Assembly (NCBI GenBank): GCA_016793465.1
Contig: JAEUJW010000039.1
Coordinates: forward strand, 248,001-312,000
Length of the DNA: 64,000 nucleotides
Source: Myxococcales bacterium
Lineage (GTDB): Bacteria > Myxococcota > Polyangia > Nannocystales > Nannocystaceae
Direction: 5' to 3'
Shown here: positions 24,758 to 32,330 of the stretch, piece after piece
Layout of the letters: the number at the start of each line of letters is the position of its first letter
Numbering within the stretch: position 1 is the stretch's first letter
Position numbers and translations under genes: made by a program
The notes under the pieces: generated by a model
The model's database searches: none
Seen by the model: the letters and a program-made list of their open reading frames with translations, nothing else
Told to the model about the DNA's origin: nothing

Positions 24758-25383
24758 TGCGCCTCACCGCCCCAAAGAAGGCCGGGCCCGTCCCCAAGGA
24801 GGCGCTCGACTACTGGCGCCGCAAGAAGGTCAAGCCCGGCCTCGACGCGAAGGACGCGTGGGCCGAGGAGTACAGCCTCGCGTTCACCGCCGCCGGCGTC
24901 GCCGCCGAGGACCTGCTGGAGTCGATGCGCCGCGCCGTCGAGCAGGCGATCGAGGAGGGCCTGACGTTCCGGGAGTTCGCCGACCGCCTCGACGAGGTCA
25001 TGGTCGCGCTGGGGTGGGCCGGCGAGGACGGCAAGCCGCCGTGGCGCCTGAAGCTCATCTACGACACCAACATGCGGGTCGCCCGCGCGGCCGGCCAGTA
25101 CGAGCGCGTGCAGCGGACGAAGGCCGACCGGCCCTACCTGGTCTACGCGCTCGGCCCCGCCGAGCACCACCGAGACGAGCACGTGGGGTGGGCGGGTACC
25201 GTCCTGCCCGTCGACGATCCGTTCTGGGCGACGCACTGGCCACCCAACGGGTTCAACTGCCGGTGCCACCTGCGGCAGGTCTCCACGGCCGAGGCCCGGC
25301 GCCTGGGCATCAGCGCCGAGGCCCCCGACGGCGACCCCGACCCCGGCTGGGACAGCAACCCGGGCGCGTCGCGGGGCTCTTGA
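24757..25383 (+). CDS. Mu gpF-like minor head protein (short form)
   Basis: 208 residues. The C-terminal Mu F signature is clear: HRDEHVGWAGTVLPVDDPFW followed by WPPNGFNCRCHLRQVS. This family (SPP1 gp7/Mu F) helps head morphogenesis and DNA entry at the portal. Mu gpF is about twice this length, so this is a reduced version that keeps the signature domain. The TGA stop (25381-25383) overlaps element copy 2. Confidence 0.88.
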   Translation: MRLTAPKKAGPVPKEALDYWRRKKVKPGLDAKDAWAEEYSLAFTAAGVAAEDLLESMRRAVEQAIEEGLTFREFADRLDEVMVALGWAGEDGKPPWRLKLIYDTNMRVARAAGQYERVQRTKADRPYLVYALGPAEHHRDEHVGWAGTVLPVDDPFWATHWPPNGFNCRCHLRQVSTAEARRLGISAEAPDGDPDPGWDSNPGASRGS

Positions 25384-25410
25384 AATATCGCGGCTGGGGA
25401 CCTGAGCGTC
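25382..25410 (+). promoter_or_regulatory. Conserved phage element, copy 2 (upstream of protease/scaffold gene)
   Basis: GAAATATCGCGGCTG at 25382-25396, then GGGAC and CTGAGCGTC (25402-25410). The first base is 36 bases before GTG 25418. An in-frame stop at 25403-25405 rules out an earlier start for the downstream gene, fixing the spacing. No Shine-Dalgarno sequence is seen. Confidence 0.65.
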
Positions 25411-25417
25411 AAAGCGC

Positions 25418-26500
25418 GTGCTTGTGCGACACCACCAGGAGGCCGGCGATGTAGCCCTGTTCGACCTGTCCGCGTCGCCCGCGGCGGCCGCGACCTTCAT
25501 GCGGTCGCAGACGATTGAGGCCTTCGCCGAGGGCGCAGAGCCTCCCGAGTGGGTGATGATTATGCCGCTCCCCGGCGCCGACGCGAAGCTCCAGGCGCGC
25601 GACGGTCGACGCCTCTTCATCACCGACCTCGCCGCCCTCGTGCGCACCAGCAACGACTCGCTCGCTCGCCAGGGCGGACCGGGGCCGGTCGACAAGGATC
25701 ACGAGATCTCGTGGCGCGGCGGGGGCCCGGTCATCGGGTGGGCCCATGAGTTCCAGACCCGCGGCGACGGCGTGTACGCGCGGGTCGAATGGCTGCCCGA
25801 GGCACAGCAGCTCATCCGCGAGAAGAAGTACCGCTACACCTCGGTCGTGGTGGCCTGGAAGATGGCCAACATCAAGCGCGACGAGAAGTGGGGCTTCATC
25901 GTCGACTTCGACATCGAGCCCACGGTCATCCGCGGGTTCGGCATCACCAACATCCCCGCGCTCGAGGTCCGGGCGATGTTCAGCCAGGAGAACCGCACCA
26001 TGTCCGCGATGCAACGAATCCTTGCGCGCTTCGGCCTCGCCGAGACCGCGACCCCCGAGCAGCTCGAGCAGGCGATCGAGGGGAAGTTCAGCGCCCAGCC
26101 GGCCGCGCCTTCGCTCGATCATTACGTGCCGCGCGCCGACTACGACCGCGTCAACGCCGAGCTCTCCACCGCCCGCACGGCGCTGAAGGATGAGCAGGAC
26201 AAGCAGGCCCGCGGAGAACGCGAGCAGCTCCTCGCCGAGGCGCTGAAGGCCGGCAAGGTCATCCCCGCGACCGCCGACTTCTACCGCCAGAGCCTGGAGC
26301 AGCCCGGCGGCGTCGAGCGGTTCAAGAAGTTTCTCGAGACGGCGCCCGTGATCGCCGCGGAGGTGAAGCTGCCCCCCGTCGCCGGGGCCAGCTCGTCGAC
26401 CCTCAGCGCGGCCGAACAGCACGCGTGCCGCGTCGCGGGCATCACGCCCGAACAGTACACCGCCGAGCGGGAGGCCCGCCGGAAGAAGCCCGCCGCCTGA
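25418..26500 (+). CDS. Prohead protease/scaffold, Mu gpI-like
   Basis: 360 residues from GTG 25418 (GTG 25424 also possible). Protease part: LPGADAKLQARDGRRLFITD, VDKDHEISW, GWAHEFQTRGDGVYARVEW and the KKYRYTSVV strand are hallmark regions of Mu protease I (peptidase U35). From about residue 205 the sequence becomes helical and charged, ending KKPAA; this is the internal scaffold, which in Mu is also made separately as gpZ. An internal ATG at 25999 (MSAMQRIL) could give such a product. It should shape and mature the prohead. Confidence 0.88.
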   Translation: MLVRHHQEAGDVALFDLSASPAAAATFMRSQTIEAFAEGAEPPEWVMIMPLPGADAKLQARDGRRLFITDLAALVRTSNDSLARQGGPGPVDKDHEISWRGGGPVIGWAHEFQTRGDGVYARVEWLPEAQQLIREKKYRYTSVVVAWKMANIKRDEKWGFIVDFDIEPTVIRGFGITNIPALEVRAMFSQENRTMSAMQRILARFGLAETATPEQLEQAIEGKFSAQPAAPSLDHYVPRADYDRVNAELSTARTALKDEQDKQARGEREQLLAEALKAGKVIPATADFYRQSLEQPGGVERFKKFLETAPVIAAEVKLPPVAGASSSTLSAAEQHACRVAGITPEQYTAEREARRKKPAA

Positions 26501-26524
26501 TCACCAGGAAGGACCACGACGACC

Positions 26525-27385
26525 ATGACCGCCCTGTCCCAGTCCCGCCGCACGCCGCGCCTCGAAGGCCGGCGGTACCGCTTCCCCGTCGCCGCCGACG
26601 TCCTGATCTACTCGGGGGCCATGGTGGCGATCACCACCAGCGGCTACGCCAAGCCCGCCGTGACCGCGACCAGCCTGCGCATCATCGGCATAGCCAGCCT
26701 CGACCCCCAGGAGGGCTACGTCGACAACACCGACGGCGCCGCGGGAGACAAGAACGTCGTCGTGTACGCCGGCATCTACGGGTTCAAGAACTCCGCGGGC
26801 GGCGACGAGATCACGGCCGCCGAGCTCGGCCAGACCGTGTACGCGGTCGACGACCAGACGGTGGCGAAGACCTCCGGGGGCGGCACCCGCAGCCCCGCCG
26901 GCGCCGTGCGGTGGATCGAGGACGGCCTCATCTACGTCGACCTCGGCATGCCGTCGATCCTCGACGGTGACCTGGTGGCCAGCAACAACCTGTCGGACGT
27001 CGCCAACGCGGCGACCGCCCGCGCGAACATCGGCGCGAACAAGGTCGTCATCGGCCCGCTTCACCTCGACAACCTGGTCAGCGCGGACGGCACGGTCTAC
27101 CGCATCGTCTCGCCCGTCGCGGGGACGCTGAAGACGATCCGGACCGTCATCGACGACGCCCTCGCGGGAGGCGACTGCACGCTCCTGACGAAGATCAACG
27201 CCGGCACCGTCACGGACGGGACCGTCACGATCGCCAACGTCGGCTCCGCGGCGGGCGTCACCGACGTCGCCACCGCCACCGCGGCGAACACCGTCGCGGT
27301 CGGCGACGTCATCTCGCTCACCGTCGGCGGCACCCAGACCGACGACGCCGTCACCGCCAACGCCACCTTCTACATCGAGACCTGA
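26525..27385 (+). CDS. Capsid cement protein fused to a fibre-like C-terminus
   Basis: 286 residues with AGGAAGGACC before ATG. Residues 1-145 resemble head-cement/decoration proteins that are placed between scaffold and major head genes (RRYRFPVAADVLIYSGAMVA, LIYVDLGMPSILDGD). Residues from about 155 carry the LSDVANAATARANIGANK motif typical of phage fibres, followed by Gly/Thr/Asp-rich beta sequence (GTVTDGTVTIANVGSAAG). It is likely a capsid-surface protein with a projecting trimeric fibre domain. Confidence 0.75.
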   Translation: MTALSQSRRTPRLEGRRYRFPVAADVLIYSGAMVAITTSGYAKPAVTATSLRIIGIASLDPQEGYVDNTDGAAGDKNVVVYAGIYGFKNSAGGDEITAAELGQTVYAVDDQTVAKTSGGGTRSPAGAVRWIEDGLIYVDLGMPSILDGDLVASNNLSDVANAATARANIGANKVVIGPLHLDNLVSADGTVYRIVSPVAGTLKTIRTVIDDALAGGDCTLLTKINAGTVTDGTVTIANVGSAAGVTDVATATAANTVAVGDVISLTVGGTQTDDAVTANATFYIET

Positions 27386-27412
27386 TCCGCCGCCGTCGGA
27401 GACACCCACGCC

Positions 27413-28297
27413 ATGATCCCCAACCTCGAAACCCTCCTGATCCTCGACACCCAGTACAGCGGCGCGTTCAAGACAGGTCTCGGCCGGGCGACCGACGACT
27501 GGCAGATGATCGCCACGCAGATCCCGAGCCAGACGAACATCAACACGTACGCCTGGCTCGGCACGTTCCCGCGGATGCGCGAGTGGATCGGCCCCCGGAT
27601 CGTGCGCGGGCTCGACGGCAAGAGCTACGTGCTCGAGAACAAGGACTGGGAGCTGACGCTCGGCGTCCCCCGCAAGTCGATCGAGGACGACCAGTTCGGC
27701 ATCTACCTGCCGTTCGCCGAGCAGATGGGCATGGAGGTCAAGCAGCACAAGACGGAGCTGGTCTTCGGCGCGCTGCCGAAGGGGGTCACGGAGAAGGGCT
27801 ACGACGGCGTCCCGTTCTTCTCTGCGAATCACCCCGTCGGCGAGGGCACGAAGTCCAACCTCATCGCCGGCGCCGGGCCGGCCTGGTACATCCTCGACGA
27901 CACCCAGGCGCTGAAGTCGCTGATCTTCCAGCTCCGCCGGGAGCCCGAGCTCGTCGCCAAGAACCGCACCGACGACGACAACATGTTCTGGGACAAGGAG
28001 GCCATCTGGGGCGTCGACGGTCGCTATGCGGTCGGCTACGCCTTCTGGCAGACCATCCTGCGCAGCAAGGCCACCCTCACCGAGGACAACCTCTCCGCGG
28101 CCCGTCGCCAGATGCGCGAGCTGACCGACGACCAGGGGCGGCGGCTCAACATCCGGCCGAAGCTCCTGCTCGTGCCGCCGGAGCTCGAGACCACCGCCGA
28201 GAAGCTGATCACCAGCGCGGTCATCGCCAACGGCGAGTCCAACGTCATGCAGAACAAGTTCCGCCTGCACGTGAGCGACTTCCTCGACGGGACCTGA
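27413..28297 (+). CDS. Major head protein, Mu gpT-like
   Basis: 294 residues, similar to Mu gpT (about 305). Recognisable gpT features are the start MIPNLETLLILDTQYSGAF, the block MREWIGPRIVRGLDGKSYVL, ENKDWELTLGVPRKSIEDDQ, PFFSANHPVGEGTKSN, and a C-terminal LLVPPELETTAEKLI. It would assemble the HK97-fold icosahedral shell. Preceded by GGAGACACCCACGCC. It sits directly after the cement gene, as in other Mu-like phages. Confidence 0.93.
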   Translation: MIPNLETLLILDTQYSGAFKTGLGRATDDWQMIATQIPSQTNINTYAWLGTFPRMREWIGPRIVRGLDGKSYVLENKDWELTLGVPRKSIEDDQFGIYLPFAEQMGMEVKQHKTELVFGALPKGVTEKGYDGVPFFSANHPVGEGTKSNLIAGAGPAWYILDDTQALKSLIFQLRREPELVAKNRTDDDNMFWDKEAIWGVDGRYAVGYAFWQTILRSKATLTEDNLSAARRQMRELTDDQGRRLNIRPKLLLVPPELETTAEKLITSAVIANGESNVMQNKFRLHVSDFLDGT

Positions 28298-28309
28298 ACC
28301 GAGCCGCCC

Positions 28310-28735
28310 ATGTCCTACGCCTCCCTGCAGACGCTCACCGATCAGTTCGGCGCCGACGAGGTCACCCGGTCCGCGGACCGCGACCAAGACGGCGTCGCCG
28401 ACGTCGGTGTCGTCGACCGCGCGCTCGCCGACGCGGACGGGGAGATCGACTCGTACATCGGCAGCGTCTACAAGCTGCCCCTCGACCCCGTGCCCAGCGT
28501 GGTCGTCACCTACGCCGGCGCGATCGCCCTGTACCGCATGTCGTTGCAGACGGGCGTGCTCACCGACGAGAAGCGCCAGCGGTACGAGGACGCGATCCGC
28601 TGGCTGCGTGACGTCGCCGCCGGCAAGGCGACTCTCGGCGGCCAGCCGGAGCCTGAGCCGAAGGCGGCGAGCGGCACCCGCATGACCGCCGAGCCGCGGG
28701 AGTGGACGCGGCAGACCATCGGGAGGATCCTGTGA
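28310..28735 (+). CDS. Mu gp36-like protein (DUF1320), head-tail connector
   Basis: 141 residues. DUF1320 pattern: start MSYASLQTLTDQFGADEVTR, then VGVVDRALADADGEIDSYIG and a helical YAGAIALYRMSL block. Gp36-type proteins are adaptor-like and sit at the portal-tail interface in Mu-like phages. GTGA overlap with the next gene. Confidence 0.88.
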   Translation: MSYASLQTLTDQFGADEVTRSADRDQDGVADVGVVDRALADADGEIDSYIGSVYKLPLDPVPSVVVTYAGAIALYRMSLQTGVLTDEKRQRYEDAIRWLRDVAAGKATLGGQPEPEPKAASGTRMTAEPREWTRQTIGRIL

Positions 28736-29169
28736 GCGGGGTCGTCGTCAACCTGGCTGGGCTGCTGCCCGCCCGCCGGCGCCTCCTGGCGCTCGTGTCG
28801 CCGACCAACCTCGGGCAGCTCCGTGAGGTCGTGGCGAGCGAGGGCGAGAGCCAGATCCGGCGCCGCATCAGCGACGAGAAGACGGACCCCGAGGGCAAGG
28901 CGTGGCCGGAGTGGTCGCCCGAGTACGCCGCCGAGCGCGCCGCGAAGGGCGGGCTGCTCGAGCTCGAGGGCCACCTGCGAGACTCGATCGCGTACGAGAT
29001 CAACGGCGACACCATCCTCGTCGGCAGCAACCTCGTGTACGCGGGCGTGCACAACGAAGGCGACGACGACATGGGCATCCCGGAGCGCCGCTACCTCGGG
29101 TTCTCGGCGGAGAACCTCGACGACATCGGCGAGGTGATCGTCGACTTCTGGGGGAGGGTGCTCGGGTGA
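28732..29169 (+). CDS. Virion morphogenesis protein, Mu gpG-like
   Basis: 145 residues from GTG 28732. The Mu gpG/tail-completion family shows a central W-P-E-W-S-P-E-Y and the diagnostic LRDSIAYEINGDTILVGSN with LVYAGVHNEGDDD, then IPERRYLGF. It is needed for late head or tail-neck assembly. Overlaps both neighbours by 4 bases. Confidence 0.87.
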   Translation: MSGVVVNLAGLLPARRRLLALVSPTNLGQLREVVASEGESQIRRRISDEKTDPEGKAWPEWSPEYAAERAAKGGLLELEGHLRDSIAYEINGDTILVGSNLVYAGVHNEGDDDMGIPERRYLGFSAENLDDIGEVIVDFWGRVLG

Positions 29170-29723
29170 GCCTCACCTCCCTCTGCAAGTCGATCGCCGA
29201 CACGCTGCTGGCGAAGGTCGACGGCATCGAAGGCGCCCGCGGACCCGTCGGCGGCCGCGTCGACCTCGCCGAGATCCGGCGTGGCATCCCGACGAAGGTG
29301 CCGGCCGTGCTGGTCGTCTGCACGGGCACGAAGAACGCCCGCTTCGCCAACGGCAAGGTCACCATGACCGGCATGTTCGCGGCGTTCATCGTCGTCAAGG
29401 GCAAGCCCGGGCCCAACGGTGAGCGGGAGAAGGCGATCGCCGAGCTCGCCGGTCGCGTCGTCACCCGCGTCGCCCAGGAGGACTGGGCCGACCCGCAGGT
29501 CGAGGGCCTGCCGCAGAAGGTCGACAGCCGGAACCTGTACACCGGGTCGCTCGACGCGAACGACGCGGCGCTGTGGGTGGTGACCTGGGAGCAGGAGCTC
29601 GCCCTCACCGGCGATGAGCCGGGCCCCGAGCTCGACGACTTCCTCTCGCTGAAGGCCGACTGGGACACGGTCGGCAGCGGCCCCGAGATCGACGCGCAGG
29701 ACATCATCAAGCCGAACGGATAG
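29166..29723 (+). CDS. Mu gp37-like tail terminator/neck protein (DUF1834)
   Basis: 185 residues from GTG 29166. Order (after gpG, before gp38 and the sheath), length and the pattern of a helix followed by paired strands (KVPAVLVVCTGTKNARF, MTGMFAAFIVVKG, ALWVVTWEQELAL) fit gp37. It likely caps the tail tube or joins tail and head. Confidence 0.8.
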   Translation: MSLTSLCKSIADTLLAKVDGIEGARGPVGGRVDLAEIRRGIPTKVPAVLVVCTGTKNARFANGKVTMTGMFAAFIVVKGKPGPNGEREKAIAELAGRVVTRVAQEDWADPQVEGLPQKVDSRNLYTGSLDANDAALWVVTWEQELALTGDEPGPELDDFLSLKADWDTVGSGPEIDAQDIIKPNG

Positions 29724-29726
29724 GCC

Positions 29727-29906
29727 ATGTACCGCATCACTGCACTGCCGAAAAAACGCGTCCTCGACCCGGCGACGGGCCGCCCCATCCCCGAGGCCGG
29801 CTTGCTGGTCGAGAAGCTCAGCCCCTACTGGCTGCGGCGCAAGCGCGAGAACCCGCCCTCGATCACCGTCACCGAGGAGCGCCCTACCGCTCCGCTGGGA
29901 GGCTAA
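29727..29906 (+). CDS. Mu gp38-like small protein (DUF2635)
   Basis: 59 residues. The family pattern is evident: KKRVLDPATGRPIPEAGLLV then YWLRRKREN. In Mu-like phages this small protein always precedes the sheath gene. It is close to the sheath start (TAA then 6 bases) and probably has a minor structural role. Confidence 0.82.
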   Translation: MYRITALPKKRVLDPATGRPIPEAGLLVEKLSPYWLRRKRENPPSITVTEERPTAPLGG

Positions 29907-29912
29907 ACCGCC

Positions 29913-31373
29913 ATGCCGATCGCGCTGGATCTGATCCCCCTCAACTTCAACGTCCCCGGCGTCTACGTCGAGTTCAATAACAAGAACGCCGTGCAGGGCA
30001 CGCCGGCGCAGCCGCACGTCGTGCTGTTGGTCGGCACGCGTCTGTCGGCGGGGACGGTCGCCGAGCTGATCATCAAGCCGATCACGTCGCCGACGCAGGG
30101 CGAGACCTACTTCGGCCGCGGGTCGATGCTGGGGGCGATGTGCAAGGCGTTCAAGCAGGTGAACGCCAACACGGAGGTCTACGCCATCGCCCTCAACGAG
30201 GACGCGGGCGGCGCCAAGGCCACCGCGACGGTGACGATCACGGGGTTGGCCACCGAGGCGGGGACGCTGAACTTCATCTGGGGCGGCGTGCGCGTCGCGG
30301 TGCCCGTCGCCAAGGGCGACACCGCCTCGGCGATCGCCGCCAACATCAAAGTCTACGTCGACCTCGAGACCGACAACCCGACCACGACCGCCGTGCTCGC
30401 GGGCGTCGTCACCGCGAGCTGCCGGTGGAAGGGCGCGACCGGCAACAGCCTGGCGATCGCGCTGAACTACTACACGGGCCAGAAGACCCCCGCCGGCGTC
30501 GGCGTGACGATCACCGCCTTCTCCGGCGGCACCACCGACCCCGACATGGCCGACCTGGTCGCGGCCCTCGGCGGCGACACGCAGTATCACTCGATCGTCA
30601 CCCCATACACCGACGACGCCAACATGGACGTCCTCGAGACCGAGCTCGAAAGCCGGTGGGGGCCGATGCGGGCGATCGAGGGGCACGCGTTCGCGGCGCT
30701 GCGGTCCAATCACACGGACGCGATCACCTACGGCGACGCCCGCAACAGCCCGTTCTCGACGGTCCTGGCGACATCGTTCACGGTCGACGCGCCCTGGATC
30801 TGGGCCGCGATCGTCTGCGCGATCGAGTCGAAGCAGCAGGACCCTGCGCGCCCGCGGCAGAACCTGAAGCTGCCCTTCCTCCGCCCGCCGCTCGACACGG
30901 ACCGCTTCACGAAAGAGGAGCGCAACCTGCTCGCCGGCAACGGCATGTCGATCTACACCGTCACGGCCGGCGACTGCATCCTCGAGCGCCTGGTCACCAC
31001 ATACCAGGTCAACGAGGCGAACGTCGCGGATCCCTCGTACAAGGACATCGAGACGATGCGGACGCTGTCGTACCTGCGGTACTCGCTGCGCCTCCGCTTC
31101 CTGCTGCGTTACCCCAACTACAAGCTCGGCAACGACGGCGAGAGCTTCGGGCCGGGGCAGCCGGTCATCACCCCCAAGCTCGCCCGCGGCGAGATCAAGG
31201 CCTTGTTCCGGGAGTGGAACCTGGCGGCGCTGGTCGAGGACGCGGCGCAGTTCGACGAACAGCTCCTCGTCGAGCGGGACCCCAACAACCCGAATCAGAT
31301 CCTCGCGTACATCCCGCCCAACCTGGTCAACCAGTTCCGGACCATGGGCGCGCAGATCGGCTTCATCCTCTGA
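29913..31373 (+). CDS. Tail sheath protein, Mu gpL-like
   Basis: 486 residues, as in Mu gpL (495). Contractile sheath features include the N-terminal FNVPGVYVEFNNKNAVQGTP, mid-protein SGGTTDPDMADLVAALGG, and a C-terminal handshake region YLRYSLRLRFLLRYPNYKLG and FDEQLLVERDPNNPNQI. It forms the contractile outer tail cylinder, defining the phage as a myovirus. Confidence 0.93.
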   Translation: MPIALDLIPLNFNVPGVYVEFNNKNAVQGTPAQPHVVLLVGTRLSAGTVAELIIKPITSPTQGETYFGRGSMLGAMCKAFKQVNANTEVYAIALNEDAGGAKATATVTITGLATEAGTLNFIWGGVRVAVPVAKGDTASAIAANIKVYVDLETDNPTTTAVLAGVVTASCRWKGATGNSLAIALNYYTGQKTPAGVGVTITAFSGGTTDPDMADLVAALGGDTQYHSIVTPYTDDANMDVLETELESRWGPMRAIEGHAFAALRSNHTDAITYGDARNSPFSTVLATSFTVDAPWIWAAIVCAIESKQQDPARPRQNLKLPFLRPPLDTDRFTKEERNLLAGNGMSIYTVTAGDCILERLVTTYQVNEANVADPSYKDIETMRTLSYLRYSLRLRFLLRYPNYKLGNDGESFGPGQPVITPKLARGEIKALFREWNLAALVEDAAQFDEQLLVERDPNNPNQILAYIPPNLVNQFRTMGAQIGFIL

Positions 31374-31388
31374 GAGGCGACGACGACC

Positions 31389-31745
31389 ATGGCGAAGAAG
31401 ACGAGCATCATCCTCATCAAGGTCAACGGCAAGACGATCGAGGCGAAGCCGGGCATCACCGTCGCCTTCGGCGGGAAGGAGCGCGAGCCCGTCATCGCCG
31501 CCGGCCGCGTCGTCGGTTACATCGAGAAGGTCGTGGCGAGCTCGGTCGACTGCACCATCGCGCACGACCAGAACGTCAACATCGACGAGATCCGGAACTG
31601 GACCGCCGTCACGCTGGTGGCGGAGACCGATACCGGCGTGCAGTTCCAGTGCGACGACGCGTTCGTCACCAACAACCTCGAGCTGAAGGACGAGGCCGGC
31701 GGCATCGCCGTCAAGTTCGCCGGCTCGCCCATGACCGCGAACTGA
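31389..31745 (+). CDS. Tail tube protein, Mu gpM-like
   Basis: 118 residues, the size of Mu gpM. Beta-rich (VVASSVDCTIAHDQNVNIDE, FQCDDAFVTNNLELKDEAGG, IAVKFAGSPMTAN). It forms the inner tube and follows the sheath gene as in all contractile-tailed phages. Confidence 0.9.
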   Translation: MAKKTSIILIKVNGKTIEAKPGITVAFGGKEREPVIAAGRVVGYIEKVVASSVDCTIAHDQNVNIDEIRNWTAVTLVAETDTGVQFQCDDAFVTNNLELKDEAGGIAVKFAGSPMTAN

Positions 31746-31755
31746 GGACCAAGCC

Positions 31756-32211
31756 ATGAGCACCGGCTACATCGAGAACCGCACCCTGATCGAAACCCTC
31801 GGCCTCGACGAGGAGGCGACCTCGGCGGACATCCTCGACAAGCTCGAGGAGCTGCGCACCGCCGCCGGCGAGAAGTTCGAGAGCGCCAGCGGCGACGTCC
31901 GGCTGATCCGGGCCGGCCAGCACCCGCACGCGGCGCACGACCCGATCGCCGGCACGGTGACGGTCACGCTGCAGTGCCCGTTCACCTACGCCAAGGACAC
32001 GATCCGCGAGCTCGTGCTGCGCGAGCCGGCCGCGAAGGACCTGCAGAAGATGGGCGACGCGAAGGGCACGACCGCGGGCCTCATCCTGATCGCGTCGGCG
32101 TCGGGCCGGAACATCCGCGAGCTCGGCGACATGAAGCAGCGCGACATCAAGGTCGCGTCGGCGGCCCTCGCTTTTTTGTCCACGACTTCCCCGCCAACTG
32201 GCCCGAGCTGA
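31756..32211 (+). CDS. Tail assembly chaperone, short product (Mu gp41/P2 E-like)
   Basis: 151 residues in the zero frame. Conserved middle: VTVTLQCPFTYAKDTIRELV and LREPAAKDLQKMGDAKGTTA. Such proteins coat the tape measure protein while the tube polymerises. At 32172-32178 the sequence T-TTT-TTG lies in the correct phase for a -1 slip, after which the chaperone would be extended with a GpE-like domain. Position between tube and tape-measure genes is the universal location of these frameshifted chaperones. Confidence 0.87.
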   Translation: MSTGYIENRTLIETLGLDEEATSADILDKLEELRTAAGEKFESASGDVRLIRAGQHPHAAHDPIAGTVTVTLQCPFTYAKDTIRELVLREPAAKDLQKMGDAKGTTAGLILIASASGRNIRELGDMKQRDIKVASAALAFLSTTSPPTGPS

Positions 32212-32327
32212 TCGGGCAACTGGCGGAGGTGTTCCACTGGCCGCCGTCGGAGCTCGGCGAACTCACCGCCGCCCAGCTCCGCTTCTGGACCGAGAGAGCG
32301 AACGAGGCGGTGAAGCGGAGGCGGTAA
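32172..32327 (+). CDS. -1 frameshift extension of the tail chaperone (P2 GpE'-like)
   Basis: Slippery heptamer T-TTT-TTG (32172-32178) is in frame with the upstream gene. In the -1 frame the sequence reads FVHDFPANWPELIGQL then AEVFHWPPSELGELTAAQLR and FWTERANEAVKRRR to the TAA at 32325-32327. The F-H-W-P-P-S-E-L...L-x-x-W-x-x-x-A pattern is that of P2 GpE. The frame has no start codon of its own with a ribosome site, so it should be made only as a fusion of about 190 residues. P2 E/E' uses the same heptamer. A stem CCCGA/TCGGG at 32202-32216 lies downstream. Confidence 0.82.
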   Translation, partial: FFVHDFPANWPELIGQLAEVFHWPPSELGELTAAQLRFWTERANEAVKRRR

Positions 32328-32330
32328 GCC

